Positions 48,288 to 57,815 are shown, numbered from the stretch's first letter. The stretch is DNA of 64,000 bases from Primorskyibacter flagellatus (GCF_900176485.1 NZ_FWYD01000011.1:36827-100826); one strand, 5' to 3'. Notes: generated by a model not told the origin, from the letters alone. Translations and numbers: made by a program.

Positions 48288-48800
48288 TCAGGCGGCTGCG
48301 CGTGACACCAGCACGTCGTCTACCTGCTTGGCGGCGGCCAGTTCGTCCTCGCCCGACACGGCAGCAACCTCGCGGGTCAGCCTTTCCAGCGCCGCTTCGT
48401 AAAGCTGACGTTCGGAATAGCTTTGCTCGCGCTGGTCGTCGCCGCGATGCAGGTCACGAACGACCTCTGCAATCGCGATCAGATCACCGGAATTGATCTT
48501 CTGCTCGTATTCCTGCGCGCGACGCGACCACATGGCGCGCTTGACCTTCGCCTTGCCACGCAATGTCTTCATTGCCTGGCTGATCACATCAGGTGAGCTG
48601 AGCGAGCGCATCCCGATTTCCGTCGCCTTATGCGTCGGCACCCGCAGTGTCATCTTGTCCTTCTCAAAGGAGATCACGAACAGCTCCAGCGAGATACCGG
48701 CGATTTCCTGCTCTTCGATCGACACAATCTGGCCAACGCCATGGGCCGGATAAACCACATATTCGTTGGGACGAAACTCGGATTTCTTGCTTTTTGTCAT
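48288..48800 (-). CDS. CarD-family transcriptional regulator
   Basis: A 170-residue CarD/CdnL-type RNA polymerase-binding protein, which stabilises open complexes, often at rRNA and growth-related promoters. The Tudor-like RID has RPNEYVVYPAHGVGQIVSIE and FEKDKMTLRVPTHKATEIGM; the C-terminal helical DNA-binding domain contains RRAQEYEQKINSGDLIAIAE and SYSERQLYEAALERL. CarD is essential or important in many alphaproteobacteria. Only weak GAGGAAGAA lies before the ATG. Confidence 0.96.
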   Translation of the reverse strand: MTKSKKSEFRPNEYVVYPAHGVGQIVSIEEQEIAGISLELFVISFEKDKMTLRVPTHKATEIGMRSLSSPDVISQAMKTLRGKAKVKRAMWSRRAQEYEQKINSGDLIAIAEVVRDLHRGDDQREQSYSERQLYEAALERLTREVAAVSGEDELAAAKQVDDVLVSRAAA

Positions 48801-48962
48801 TCAGTTCTTCCTCACAGGTTCGCCCTGCCATGGGCGCAAGAAAACGGGTGGGGAACAGCAACCATTCCCTTGACCCGTTTCGAATTGATCGTGCTAGATC
48901 ACCGGATGCAGACCCGTCCGGTGATTGGTGCTTGTTTGTTTCATTGGCGCTAACATAACATA

Positions 48963-48985
48963 AAAAACCCGCCTATCAAAGCGGG
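48963..48985 (-). terminator. Terminator of fdxA
   Basis: CCCGC (48968-48972) and GCGGG (48981-48985) form a short stem; on the minus strand a run of six T follows. It is 100 bp downstream of the fdxA stop, in the gap before carD. Confidence 0.7.
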
Positions 48986-49084
48986 CACCCGCGCAGGGCA
49001 TGACGAATTCAATCAGATCAACGCCTTAGATGACGAAAATCTGATCAAATTGCTGCAAAATCTGACCGGGCAGGCCGAATCAGC

Positions 49085-49423
49085 TTAGCCGCCCTCGCCC
49101 GGCTCTTCCGAGAAATACTTCTCCAGCTTGCCTTCCTCGCCGTCGCGTTCTTCGGCTTCGGGCAACTGGTCTTTCTTGGTGATGATGACCGGCCAAGCTT
49201 CGGAGTATTTGCGGTTGAACTCAACCCATTTCTCCATTTCCGGCTCGGTATCCGGGCGGATCGCATCTGCCGGGCATTCAGGTTCGCACACGCCGCAGTC
49301 GATGCATTCGTCAGGATGGATGACGAGCATGTTCTCGCCCTCGTAGAAACAATCCACCGGGCAGACCTCGACGCAATCGGTATATTTGCAGGCAATGCAG
49401 TTATCGGTCACCACATAGGTCAT
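49085..49423 (-). CDS. fdxA: Ferredoxin, 7Fe (3Fe-4S/4Fe-4S), FdxA type
   Basis: A 112-residue dicluster ferredoxin. The first cluster motif is [17 protein letters not shown] and the second [16 protein letters not shown]; the remaining part is the extended C-terminal region of FdxA-type proteins ([11 protein letters not shown]). It shuttles electrons in the cytoplasm; partners are unknown. It lies 52 nt after the S4 protein gene, on the same strand, in an order (Suv3-like helicase, S4, fdxA, carD) that is common in Rhodobacterales. Confidence 0.96.
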   Translation of the reverse strand: MTYVVTDNCIACKYTDCVEVCPVDCFYEGENMLVIHPDECIDCGVCEPECPADAIRPDTEPEMEKWVEFNRKYSEAWPVIITKKDQLPEAEERDGEEGKLEKYFSEEPGEGG

Positions 49424-49475
49424 GGAAAGCCCCTGTTTCAGCGAATTCTCTGTCTAGCTAGAACAGCCGGACGGA

Positions 49476-49859
49476 TCATTCAAGCGCATCCCGCCGCGAT
49501 TGATCCATCTTGCGACGGTCCCTTTTCGTGGGCCGCCCGCCACCGTCGAAACGCGGCACGGACGGTTTTTCCATCCGTGGCGGCGGTGGCGGACTAAGGT
49601 CCTCGTAAAGCGCCTGTGCCTCGGACGCCGGTCCGCGCCGGGTGCCGATTTCCAGAACACGCACCACGCAAACCCGATCACCCTTGGCGAAGGTCAGCAC
49701 GTCCCCCGGCCCCACCACAACCGCCGATTTGGCGATACGTGTGCCGTTCAGTCGCACCGCCCCGGCAGTCACGATCTTCGCGGCAAGGCTGCGCGTCTTG
49801 AAGAATCGCGCATGCCACAGCCACTTGTCGACGCGCAGCTTTTGCGCCGGATCGCTCAC
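49476..49859 (-). CDS. RNA-binding S4 domain protein (Hsp15-like)
   Basis: A 127-residue S4-fold RNA-binding protein. The S4 domain (about residues 8-65) has LRVDKWLWHARFFKTRSLAA and the start GAVRLNGTRIAKSAVVVGPG; the tail is Pro- and Arg-rich. E. coli Hsp15 rescues stalled 50S subunits with bound nascent chain-tRNA after heat shock. The GTG start lies one nucleotide after the stop of the helicase gene, so both are probably translated together. Confidence 0.91.
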   Translation of the reverse strand: MSDPAQKLRVDKWLWHARFFKTRSLAAKIVTAGAVRLNGTRIAKSAVVVGPGDVLTFAKGDRVCVVRVLEIGTRRGPASEAQALYEDLSPPPPPRMEKPSVPRFDGGGRPTKRDRRKMDQSRRDALE

Positions 49860-49860
49860 G

Positions 49861-52818
49861 TCAGGTTTTGTCCTTCAATCCCATCAGCGCCGCCGCAAAC
49901 GGGTTGTCGGGGTCGATGCGATCTTTCTTCTCGGGACGGGCCTGATAGGTTTTCGTGCCGTCGTCGCGGCGCGGTTTGCCCTTGGGGCCACCCTTGCCGC
50001 GCGGTTTGCCCTGCTGGCCACGTCCGCCGCCGCCTTCCGCCGATTTCGGCTTGGCGTTGCGGCCTCCGCCCTCACGGCGCGTGTTCTGACCGCGAGGGTT
50101 CTCGCGCTTGCGACCCCAAGTGAAGGTGTAGAACACCTCTGTCTCCGGCGCGTTCACCGCCGCGTCGGGGGCGGTGCCAGTGGGCACTTCCTCGGCAGCG
50201 ACTTCCGGCACAACCGGTGTTTCCTCGGGCGTGCCTGCCGGATCAATCGGGGCCTCGGCCACGGGGGCCACGCCATCGTCTTCGACCGCATCGACCTGCG
50301 GCACAATATCGGCAGCGGCCGGTTCCTGCGGCGCGTCGATGACCGCACCGGGTGCCGCCTCTTGCGCCACATCCATGATCGGCGTGTCGGCGGCAGGTGT
50401 CTCCGCTGCTTCGGCACCCGGCACAACGGCATCGGCCGGTTTCACCTTCTGTCGTTCGCCTTTGACGGCGTTATAGCCCAGCCCCTGCATGAGGTCGGCG
50501 AACTGTTCCAGCGTCATCCCGGTGATCGAGAGCATGTCGGCCTTGGCCTCGAACCCGCCGCGGCTGTCCTCGGCGCGTAGCATGTCGGCCAGACGTTCCA
50601 GCATATCGATACGGATCGCCCGTGCGCCCGCCGCGCGGTAGCCCGAGATCGTATGATGCACCGCAGGCGTCCCTGCCGTGTTGGGCACCGTCACCAGACC
50701 CGGCGGCGGTGCTTCGGGAAACTCGTCCATCCCGTTGGCCAAGCTCCACAATACCAGACGTAGGCGGGTCGGCGCGGGCTTCAGCAACAAAGGCATGAAG
50801 ATGGTGAACTGACCAAAACGCAGGCCGTGCTTGCGCAATGCGCCGCGCGCATCCTGATCCAGCGACTTGACCTCGTCGGCAACTTCGGCGCGGGGCAACA
50901 CGCCCAAAGCCTCGACCATGCGGAAGGCAAAGCCGCGCGCAAGCCCGGTCAGCGCCTCATCGTTCTTGAGGTTCATCAGCGGCTCGAACAGCGCGGCAAC
51001 CTTGCGGTCGATGAAATGTTGCAGGCGGCGCTCCACCTTCTGCGCGACATCCGGCCCGGCCTCGTCATCGACAAAGACCACAACGCGCGGCTTGAGCGGA
51101 TCGTCGGACGCGGCAAGTTTGCCGACGGCCTGATCGCCCCACATCAACCCGCCCTGTTCGGTAAAGTCGATCTCTGTATCGGGCGCGTTGTAGAAACGGT
51201 CCGCGCGCAGATGGAAATGCGGTGCCAACGCCTGAAGCCCGGCGGTCTTCAGCATCTTTGCTTCCTGCCCGCTGGCATCCTTGTCCTGCCGGAAGCGAAA
51301 CCCTTCCAGCCGCCCTACGAATTCACCCTCGACGGTCACTTCGCCCTTGTCGTTCACTTCGGCCAAAAGGGCCTCCTTCTGCTTCAACCGGCGCAACAGG
51401 ATAGATGTCCGCCGATCAACAAATCTTTGTGTCAGACGCTCGTGCAGAGCGTCAGATAGCCTGTCTTCTACAGCCCGCGTGCGCTCACGCCAATGGCTAT
51501 TGTCACCAACCCAACCGCTGCGCTGCGCGACATATGTCCATGTGCGGATATATGCCAATCGTTTCGACAAGGTGTCGATGTCACCATCGGTCCGGTCGAT
51601 GCGCTTTACCTGCCGGGCCATCCAGTCATCCGGCACCGACCCACGCTGATGCAGGTATCCGAAGATAACTTCCAACAGGCTCGCATGTTCCGCATGACTT
51701 ATGCCACGGAAATCGGGAATGCGGCAAACATCCCATAGCAGCCGGACCGAGGCCGGATCGGACGCGCGCGCCGCAACCTCGGCGCTTTGCACCAATGTCT
51801 TGAGCGCGCCAAGATCATCGGCCTCGCGCGCCCTGACCAGCCGGTCATCGGTCGGCGCAACTTCCAGCGACGTGATCAGCGTGTCGAGCGTGCCGAACCG
51901 CAGGTCCGAATTGCGCCATGTCAGCTTGCGCAGGGGCGTGAAGCGGTGATTACAGATCGATTCGACCACCTCATCGGGCAACGGACCGGCCTCGCCTGTC
52001 ACCCCGAACGATCCGTGGCTCATGCCGCGCCCGGCGCGACCCGCGATCTGGGCCAGCTCATTGGGCGCAAGGGGGCGCATCCGGCGGCCATCGAATTTTG
52101 ACAGGGCGGAAAACGCGACATGGTTGATGTCCAGGTTCAGCCCCATGCCAATCGCATCGGTCGCCACGAGGTAATCCACGTCCCCATTCTGATACAGTTC
52201 GACCTGCGCGTTGCGGGTTCGCGGCGACAGCGCGCCCATGACTACTGCAGCGCCGCCTTTCTGACGACGGATCAATTCCGCAATGGCATAGACGTTTTCA
52301 ACCGAAAACCCGACGATCGCGCTGCGCGCCTGCAACCGACTGATCTTCTTGGAACCGGCATAGGACAGTTGGCTCAGCCGTTCGCGGCGCACGAATTGCA
52401 CGCCGGGCACCAATTCAGCGATCGCGCCGCGCATCGTGTCGGACCCCAGAAACAGGGTCTCGTGCAGGCCGCGCATCCGCAGCAACCGGTCGGTGAAGAC
52501 ATGGCCGCGCTCTGGATCGGCGCAAAGCTGGATCTCGTCTATGGCAGCAAAATCGACGCCCATGCCCTCTGGCATCGCCTCGACCGTGCAGACCCAGTAT
52601 TTCGCCCGGGGCGGCACAATACGTTCCTCGCCGGTCACCAGCGCGACGACGGAGGGGCCACGGATACCCACGATGCGGTCATAGACCTCGCGCGCAAGCA
52701 GCCGCAACGGCAGGCCGATCACGCCCGTCCGATGCCCAAGCATGCGTTCGATGGCGTAATGCGTCTTGCCGGTATTGGTCGGACCCAGCACGGCCACGGT
52801 GCGGGATGGCTCGGCCAT
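49861..52818 (-). CDS. Suv3-like ATP-dependent RNA helicase with disordered C-terminal tail
   Basis: A 985-residue SF2 helicase. Motif I is LGPTNTGKTHYAIE, motif II DEIQ (IDEIQLCADPERGHVFTDR), with SDTMRGAI and, in the second domain, VATDAIGMGLNLDINHVAF and IAGRAGRGMSHGSFG (motif VI). A helical Suv3-like C-terminal region follows. The last 200 or so residues are Ala/Pro/Glu-rich and then Lys/Gly/Arg-rich (GGRNAKPKSAEGGGGRGQQG), probably binding RNA. Mitochondrial Suv3 unwinds RNA for a 3'-5' exonuclease; the bacterial role is likely RNA turnover. Longer than most relatives because of the tail. Confidence 0.9.
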   Translation of the reverse strand: MAEPSRTVAVLGPTNTGKTHYAIERMLGHRTGVIGLPLRLLAREVYDRIVGIRGPSVVALVTGEERIVPPRAKYWVCTVEAMPEGMGVDFAAIDEIQLCADPERGHVFTDRLLRMRGLHETLFLGSDTMRGAIAELVPGVQFVRRERLSQLSYAGSKKISRLQARSAIVGFSVENVYAIAELIRRQKGGAAVVMGALSPRTRNAQVELYQNGDVDYLVATDAIGMGLNLDINHVAFSALSKFDGRRMRPLAPNELAQIAGRAGRGMSHGSFGVTGEAGPLPDEVVESICNHRFTPLRKLTWRNSDLRFGTLDTLITSLEVAPTDDRLVRAREADDLGALKTLVQSAEVAARASDPASVRLLWDVCRIPDFRGISHAEHASLLEVIFGYLHQRGSVPDDWMARQVKRIDRTDGDIDTLSKRLAYIRTWTYVAQRSGWVGDNSHWRERTRAVEDRLSDALHERLTQRFVDRRTSILLRRLKQKEALLAEVNDKGEVTVEGEFVGRLEGFRFRQDKDASGQEAKMLKTAGLQALAPHFHLRADRFYNAPDTEIDFTEQGGLMWGDQAVGKLAASDDPLKPRVVVFVDDEAGPDVAQKVERRLQHFIDRKVAALFEPLMNLKNDEALTGLARGFAFRMVEALGVLPRAEVADEVKSLDQDARGALRKHGLRFGQFTIFMPLLLKPAPTRLRLVLWSLANGMDEFPEAPPPGLVTVPNTAGTPAVHHTISGYRAAGARAIRIDMLERLADMLRAEDSRGGFEAKADMLSITGMTLEQFADLMQGLGYNAVKGERQKVKPADAVVPGAEAAETPAADTPIMDVAQEAAPGAVIDAPQEPAAADIVPQVDAVEDDGVAPVAEAPIDPAGTPEETPVVPEVAAEEVPTGTAPDAAVNAPETEVFYTFTWGRKRENPRGQNTRREGGGRNAKPKSAEGGGGRGQQGKPRGKGGPKGKPRRDDGTKTYQARPEKKDRIDPDNPFAAALMGLKDKT

Positions 52819-52851
52819 GCGTCTTCCTTCAGAAACTATCAGATAATCGGT

Positions 52852-53412
52852 TCAGATGTCCTGGCCGGTGACCTGAATTTCAAGCCGTTCGACCGCTTCC
52901 AGAACTTCGGGATCATGCGGATGAATGTCCAGCAGCTTTCTGTAGGCCGCATCCGCCTTTGCCGGTTCGTCCAACTGCTCGAACACCGCGCCAAGCCCCT
53001 TGATCGCGCCGAAGTGCCGCGGATTCAGCGCAAGCGTGCGTTCCAGCGCGTAGACACTGGGGCCCAACAGCTCTGCCTGATAATAGGCCAGCGCCAGGTT
53101 GCTCCATCCTTCGGCGAAATCCGGCGCATGATCGGTCAGCGCCGTCAGATGTTCGATGGCCAGCGTGACTTTCCCCGCCGCAAGCGCATCGCGACCGCGT
53201 TTGAGCAGAAGATCCATCGCGGCCGAACCGGATTTGGACCATTCCAGCCGAATCTCCCGGACGATGCCTGCGGCCTCCTGCGCAGAGGACGTCGCCAGAT
53301 CGGACAAAAGGTCATCAACCCGCGCGGTTTCCGCCCCGGCAGGTATGGAAAACATGACTGTGACGAGAAGTGTCGCCACGGTATGTTTGAGTCTTGAGAA
53401 AATGCTGCTCAT
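52852..53412 (-). CDS. Exported TPR-repeat protein
   Basis: A 186-residue periplasmic or membrane-anchored protein with an N-terminal signal (KHTVATLLVTVMFSIPAGA). At least three TPR-like helical pairs are seen: SGSAAMDLLLKRGRDALAAG, AEGWSNLALAYYQAELLGPS with YALERTLALNPRHFGAIKGL, and DAAYRKLLDIHPHDPEVLEA. Function unknown. The ATG at 53412 has CAGGAG 4 nt upstream. The upstream open frame runs over the divergent SCP2 gene and is not real. Confidence 0.87.
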   Translation of the reverse strand: MSSIFSRLKHTVATLLVTVMFSIPAGAETARVDDLLSDLATSSAQEAAGIVREIRLEWSKSGSAAMDLLLKRGRDALAAGKVTLAIEHLTALTDHAPDFAEGWSNLALAYYQAELLGPSVYALERTLALNPRHFGAIKGLGAVFEQLDEPAKADAAYRKLLDIHPHDPEVLEAVERLEIQVTGQDI

Positions 53413-53482
53413 AACACTCCTGAGTGTAGCGTATGCGCGAGAATTTACCACCCGCGCGATCATCAATTGGAGGAGAGTGAAA

Positions 53483-53773
53483 ATGAGCGATGTAACCGAA
53501 GCTGCGGTGGCGGCACTGAACAAACGGCTGGGCGACGAAGGCTTTGACGGCTCGGCGCGTTTCGACATTGAAGGCGAAGGTTCGATCATGATCGACGGCA
53601 ATGGCGCACGCGCCGCCGAGGAAGAGGCCGAGGTCACGCTGACGGCCGATGCAGAGACCTTTCAACAGATCCTCGAAGGGGATCTGAACCCCACGGCTGC
53701 CTTCATGTCCGGCAAGCTCGCTGTCGATGGCGATATGGGTCAGGCAATGAAGCTGGGGGCGGTTCTGTCCTGA
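53483..53773 (+). CDS. SCP2 sterol-binding domain protein
   Basis: A 96-residue single SCP2 domain: KRLGDEGFDGSARFDIEGEG, then EEAEVTLTADAETFQQILEG and PTAAFMSGKLAVDGDMGQAM. This fold holds acyl chains or other lipids in a hydrophobic tunnel. The gene overlaps the next one (lysophospholipase-like hydrolase) by one base as TGATG, which supports a shared role with lipid substrates (inference). GGAGGAGAG precedes the ATG. Confidence 0.92.
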   Translation: MSDVTEAAVAALNKRLGDEGFDGSARFDIEGEGSIMIDGNGARAAEEEAEVTLTADAETFQQILEGDLNPTAAFMSGKLAVDGDMGQAMKLGAVLS

Positions 53774-54744
53774 TGGAAATGCAAGCAGCCCCCTATTTTG
53801 CTGCAATAGCCGAAGGCCCGGAGGACGCGCGCGTTTTCTGGGTCACGGCTGCTGACGGGCTGCGCATCCGGCTTGCGCATTGGCCAGCCATTGCTAAGTC
53901 GCAAGGCACGATCCTGCTGATGCCGGGCCGCACCGAATATATCGAGAAATACGGCCGCACCGCCCGTGATCTGGTTGAGCGCGGCTTTGACGTGCTGTGC
54001 ATCGACTGGCGCGGACAGGGGCTGGCTGACCGGTTGCTGGACGATCCGCGCCGCGGGCATGTCCTGACCTTCGACGACTACCAGGCCGATCTGGATGCGA
54101 TGGTCGCCGCCGCAAAGACGCTGGACCTGCCGCACCCCCTGCACATGCTCGCGCATTCGATGGGCGGTTGCATCGGGCTGCGCGGGTTGCTGCGCGGCCT
54201 GCCATTTGTTTCAGCAGGCTTTTCGGGGCCGATGTGGGGGATCCGCATGAAAGCCTATACGCGCCCCGCAGCATGGGCGCTTGGCTGGAGCAGTGGAATT
54301 TTTGGCCTTGGCGATTCCTACGCGCCCGGCACCGGGTCAGGCAGCTATGTGGCGACCGAGCCGTTCGAAGGCAATCTTCTGACCCGCGATCCCGAAATGT
54401 TCGAATATATGCGGTGCCAGGTCACCGCCCATCCGGAATTGCAACTGGGCGGCCCCAGCCTGAACTGGCTGCATGAGGCTTTGCGCGAAACGCTGGCGCT
54501 GTCCCGCCTGCCCTCGCCGCCGCAGCCCTGCCTGACCTTCGTGGGCAGCAACGAACGCATTGTCGACATGCCACGCATCCATCAGCGCATGGCCCGCTGG
54601 CCGAACGGCACGCTGCGCGTGATCGAAGATGGCGAACATGAAATGATGATGGACACCCCCGGTATGCGCATCATGATCGCCGACGAGCTAACGGCGCATT
54701 TCAGCAACGCGTCAGCGCGCGACAAATCCCGCCTGACCGCCTGA
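53773..54744 (+). CDS. Alpha/beta hydrolase, lysophospholipase-like (Hydrolase_4)
   Basis: A 323-residue serine hydrolase. Oxyanion-hole area ILLMPGRTEYIEKYGRTA, then DVLCIDWRGQGLADRLLDDP, the nucleophile elbow LAHSMGGCIGLRGLLRG (Ser in HSMGG), and at the C-terminus a conserved Asp region (FVGSNERIVDMP) and EDGEHEMMMDTPG with the catalytic His. This matches bacterial PldB-type lysophospholipases or monoglyceride lipases. It is co-translated with the SCP2 gene upstream. Confidence 0.9.
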   Translation: MEMQAAPYFAAIAEGPEDARVFWVTAADGLRIRLAHWPAIAKSQGTILLMPGRTEYIEKYGRTARDLVERGFDVLCIDWRGQGLADRLLDDPRRGHVLTFDDYQADLDAMVAAAKTLDLPHPLHMLAHSMGGCIGLRGLLRGLPFVSAGFSGPMWGIRMKAYTRPAAWALGWSSGIFGLGDSYAPGTGSGSYVATEPFEGNLLTRDPEMFEYMRCQVTAHPELQLGGPSLNWLHEALRETLALSRLPSPPQPCLTFVGSNERIVDMPRIHQRMARWPNGTLRVIEDGEHEMMMDTPGMRIMIADELTAHFSNASARDKSRLTA

Positions 54745-54793
54745 CAGAATCAGCGGCTCTGGCGCTTTGATCCGCGCGCCCTATCATCGCTAT

Positions 54794-55801
54794 ATGGCTG
54801 ACCAGGTACTTTGCTTCACCGATCGCGGCATCTACTGCCCCGCAGGCGATTTCCACATCGACCCCTGGCGTCCGGTGGACCGGGCGCTGATCACCCATGG
54901 CCATGCCGATCATGCCCGTCCCGGTCACGCCCGCTATCTGGCGACAGAGCCTGCCGCCCCGGTCATACGTCACCGTCTGGGCGAGATCACGCTGGACACC
55001 ATACGGTTCGGCGAACGGCGCAGGATCGGCGGGGTAACCGTCTCTTTTCATCCCGCAGGCCATGTGCCCGGCTCTGCGCAAATCCGGGTGGAGGTCGGCG
55101 GCGAGGTCTGGGTCGCATCGGGCGATTACAAGCTGGAAAGCGACGGGTTGTCGGAGCCGTTCGAGCCGGTCCGCTGTCACAGTTTCATCACCGAATGCAC
55201 CTTTGGTCTGCCGGTTTTCACATGGGCACCGCAGGCGCAGGTCGCGGCAGAGCTGAACGCATGGTGGCGCGACAGTGTCGCCGCGGACCGGACGCCGGTT
55301 CTGGGGGCCTATTCGCTGGGCAAGGCACAGCGGCTGCTGGCCATGCTGGATGTGGAAATCGGCCCGATCCTGACGCATGGTGCGGTGGAAACCACGACAC
55401 AGGTTCTGCGCGATCAGGGATTGCACCTCCCCCGGACGCATCATGTGACGCCCGAGCTTGATCCCAAGGATTTCCCCGGCGCGCTGGTTTTGGCACCGCC
55501 TGCCGCGCTCGGCTCTGACTGGATGCGGCGTTTTGGGGCGGTCTCCACCGGGTTCGCCTCGGGGTGGATGCGGATGCGCGGGGTCCGCAGACGGCGTGCC
55601 GCTGACCGGGGCTTTGTCGTCTCGGACCATGCCGACTGGCCTGCACTGAACAGGACTATTGCCGAAACAGGCGCAGAAAACATATATGCCACGCATGGTT
55701 ACACGGACATCTTCGCGCGATGGCTGAGGGACCAAGGATATAACGCAAGCGTCGTTCCCACCGAATTTGGCAGCGATGACGCCGAGGATGGCTCGGCATG
55801 A
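54794..55801 (+). CDS. Ligase-associated DNA exonuclease (metallo-beta-lactamase fold)
   Basis: A 335-residue MBL/beta-CASP-like nuclease. The zinc motif is ALITHGHADHARPGHARYL, with ASGDYKLESDG and FITECTFGLPVF after it, and the C-terminal VSDHADWPALNRTIAETGAE. This exonuclease is usually encoded next to an ATP-dependent DNA ligase, and here the stop overlaps the ligase start (ATGA). It is thought to trim DNA ends before ligation. The ATG at 54794 fits the family start MADQVLCFTDRGIYCPAG. Confidence 0.93.
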   Translation: MADQVLCFTDRGIYCPAGDFHIDPWRPVDRALITHGHADHARPGHARYLATEPAAPVIRHRLGEITLDTIRFGERRRIGGVTVSFHPAGHVPGSAQIRVEVGGEVWVASGDYKLESDGLSEPFEPVRCHSFITECTFGLPVFTWAPQAQVAAELNAWWRDSVAADRTPVLGAYSLGKAQRLLAMLDVEIGPILTHGAVETTTQVLRDQGLHLPRTHHVTPELDPKDFPGALVLAPPAALGSDWMRRFGAVSTGFASGWMRMRGVRRRRAADRGFVVSDHADWPALNRTIAETGAENIYATHGYTDIFARWLRDQGYNASVVPTEFGSDDAEDGSA

Positions 55802-57387
55802 AATCCTTCGCCGCGCTGTTCAACGCCATCGACCGCACCACCCGGACCAAGGAGAAGACCGCCGCGCTGACCGCCTATCTGCGCGAGGTGCCCGATACCG
55901 AAAAGCTGTGGACCGTGGCGCTGTTCACGGGTCGTCGCCCACGCCGCGCCGTGACCACCACTCAACTGCGCGAATGGGCGGCCGAGCGTGCGGGCCTGCC
56001 ACTGTGGCTGCTGGAAGAAAGCTATCCCATCGTCGGTGATCTGGCAGAGACCATCGCTCTGATCCTGCCTCCGCCCGGTCGCGCGACGGACTTGCCGCTG
56101 TCGCATTGGATTGCGCAACTCCAGCGCCTGCACGATCTGCCCCCGGAGGCACGCAAGGACCAGATCCTCGACGCGTGGGACCAGTTGGATGCGACCGAAC
56201 GGCTGCTGTTCAACAAGCTGATCACCGGCGGATTTCGCATCGGTGTCAGCCAGAAGCTGATGACACGGGCAATCGCCGCTGCTTTGGGCCGTGACGAGGC
56301 AGAGATTGCGCTGCGGCTGATGGGAAAATGGCGCGCCGACACGACCACCTGGCACGCGCTGATCGAGGCCGAGGATGCAGAGGCCGACGCCTCGCGCCCC
56401 TATCCGTTCTACCTCGCCTATCAGTTGGACGCGGCACCCGAGGATCTGGGTGCGTCCGATGACTGGCAGGCGGAGTGGAAATGGGACGGCATCCGCGGCC
56501 AGCTGGTCCTGCGCGGCGGCACGCATCACCTGTGGTCGCGCGGCGAAGAGTTGATGACAGAGCGTTTCCCCGAATTTTCCCGCGCTTTGGATTTCCTGCC
56601 CGACGGCACCGTGCTGGATGGCGAGGTGCTGGCCTGGGATAACGGCCCCCTGCCCTTTGGCACGCTGCAAAAACGGATCGGGCGCAAGACCGTGCCCAAG
56701 AAACTGCTGGCCGAGGTCCCGGTCGTTCTGGTGGCCTATGATCTGCTGGAACATGAAGGCCGCGACATGCGCGCGGAACCCTTGTCCACCCGCCGCGCGG
56801 CGCTGGACGATCTGCTGGACCAGACCCCGGCCGAGGCACCGCTGCGCCTGTCGCGCCCCATCGCCTTCGATACCTGGCAGGCCCTGGCAGAGATACGCGC
56901 CACGGCGCGCGACGAACGCGCAGAGGGCGTGATGCTGAAACGTCTGGACAGCCCCTATCTGTCTGGTCGCAAGAAGGGCGATTGGTGGAAATGGAAGCTG
57001 GACCCGCTGACGGTGGATGCGGTGATGATCTACGCCCAGCAAGGCCATGGACGCCGCGCCAACCTGTTTACCGATTTCACCTTCGCCGTCTGGAGCGGCA
57101 ATCAGCTTGTCCCTTTCACCAAGGCCTATTCCGGCCTCACGGACGAGGAATTTCGCCAGATCACCGTCTGGGTGCGCAAGAATACCCAGCAACGCTTTGG
57201 CCCCGTCCGGCAGGTCAAACCGCATCATGTGTTCGAGATCGCCTTTGAAGGCATTCATGCCAGCCCGCGCCACAAATCCGGGATCGCCCTTCGGTTTCCA
57301 CGCATGTCCCGCTGGCGACGCGACAAACCGCTGGACGAAGCCAATACGCTGGATGACCTTAAGGCGCTTCTGGCCAGTTATGGATGA
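55798..57387 (+). CDS. ATP-dependent DNA ligase (cisplatin-damage response type)
   Basis: A 529-residue ligase of the Lig B/C-like bacterial family. An N-terminal DNA-binding helical domain (about 1-200) precedes the adenylation domain, where Lys228 in WKWDGIRG is the adenylated residue (KxDG). Further motifs: GTVLDGEVLAWDNGPLPFG (motif III), AEGVMLKRLDSPYLSGRKKG (motif IV) and DWWKWKLDPLTVDAVMIY (motif V). The OB-fold ends near FRFPRMSRWRRDK-like sequence. It acts in DNA repair rather than replication. The helicase and phosphoesterase that often complete this four-gene unit are not adjacent. Confidence 0.95.
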   Translation: MKSFAALFNAIDRTTRTKEKTAALTAYLREVPDTEKLWTVALFTGRRPRRAVTTTQLREWAAERAGLPLWLLEESYPIVGDLAETIALILPPPGRATDLPLSHWIAQLQRLHDLPPEARKDQILDAWDQLDATERLLFNKLITGGFRIGVSQKLMTRAIAAALGRDEAEIALRLMGKWRADTTTWHALIEAEDAEADASRPYPFYLAYQLDAAPEDLGASDDWQAEWKWDGIRGQLVLRGGTHHLWSRGEELMTERFPEFSRALDFLPDGTVLDGEVLAWDNGPLPFGTLQKRIGRKTVPKKLLAEVPVVLVAYDLLEHEGRDMRAEPLSTRRAALDDLLDQTPAEAPLRLSRPIAFDTWQALAEIRATARDERAEGVMLKRLDSPYLSGRKKGDWWKWKLDPLTVDAVMIYAQQGHGRRANLFTDFTFAVWSGNQLVPFTKAYSGLTDEEFRQITVWVRKNTQQRFGPVRQVKPHHVFEIAFEGIHASPRHKSGIALRFPRMSRWRRDKPLDEANTLDDLKALLASYG

Positions 57388-57464
57388 CACGGTATTTGTG
57401 CGAATCTGCGAAATCAGGCAGAGTTTGCGGCATTGCTTCAAGCCGTAGCCGGGACAGGATTTTC

Positions 57465-57815
57465 ATGACGCGCATTCTCATCGCTGCAATCTTCGCCATT
57501 ATCGCATCTGCCAGCATGGCCTCGGCGCAAAGCTGCCCCGAAATCCGCTTTGCCAAAGGCGCCTATTCCGGTGGCGTCGGCGGCGTGGTCTCTGATGGTG
57601 CGCCGCAATGCTATACTTTCGGAACGGGGAACGGCCAGACGGCGCGATTACAGCTTTCGGGCAGCAACAATGCCTGCTTCAGCGTTGTGGGCCTTGCCGA
57701 TTGCCAAACCGACTTCAGCTTTGTCACCAGCCGGCAGACATACCGGGTTTTTGTCGTTCAGCTTTTCCCGTCGCCTGCCGCAGAGCAGTTCGGACTGACG
57801 CTTTCAATCTACTGA
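57465..57815 (+). CDS. Small secreted cysteine-containing protein
   Basis: A 116-residue exported protein with a signal peptide (MTRILIAAIFAIIASASMAS, cleaved near ASA-QS) and four cysteines in the mature part (QSCPEIRF, QCYTFG, ACFSVVGLADC). I do not know a function. It resembles the short bacterial pre-peptidase or lectin-like secreted domains by its Gly/Ser-rich strands, but no family can be named. GGAT precedes the ATG. It lies between the DNA ligase gene and pepF on the same strand. Confidence 0.7.
   Translation: MTRILIAAIFAIIASASMASAQSCPEIRFAKGAYSGGVGGVVSDGAPQCYTFGTGNGQTARLQLSGSNNACFSVVGLADCQTDFSFVTSRQTYRVFVVQLFPSPAAEQFGLTLSIY

Noticed and set aside
48940..48955. TTGGCGCTAACA, similar to the eno operator
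   Set aside because: Only half of the palindrome matches and it lies downstream of fdxA and close to the end of its transcript, not at a clear promoter.
53412..53430. Ribosome site of the TPR gene in a small ACACT-CAGG-AGTGT hairpin, possible RNA thermometer
   Set aside because: The stem is only 5 bp and is too weak to claim control.
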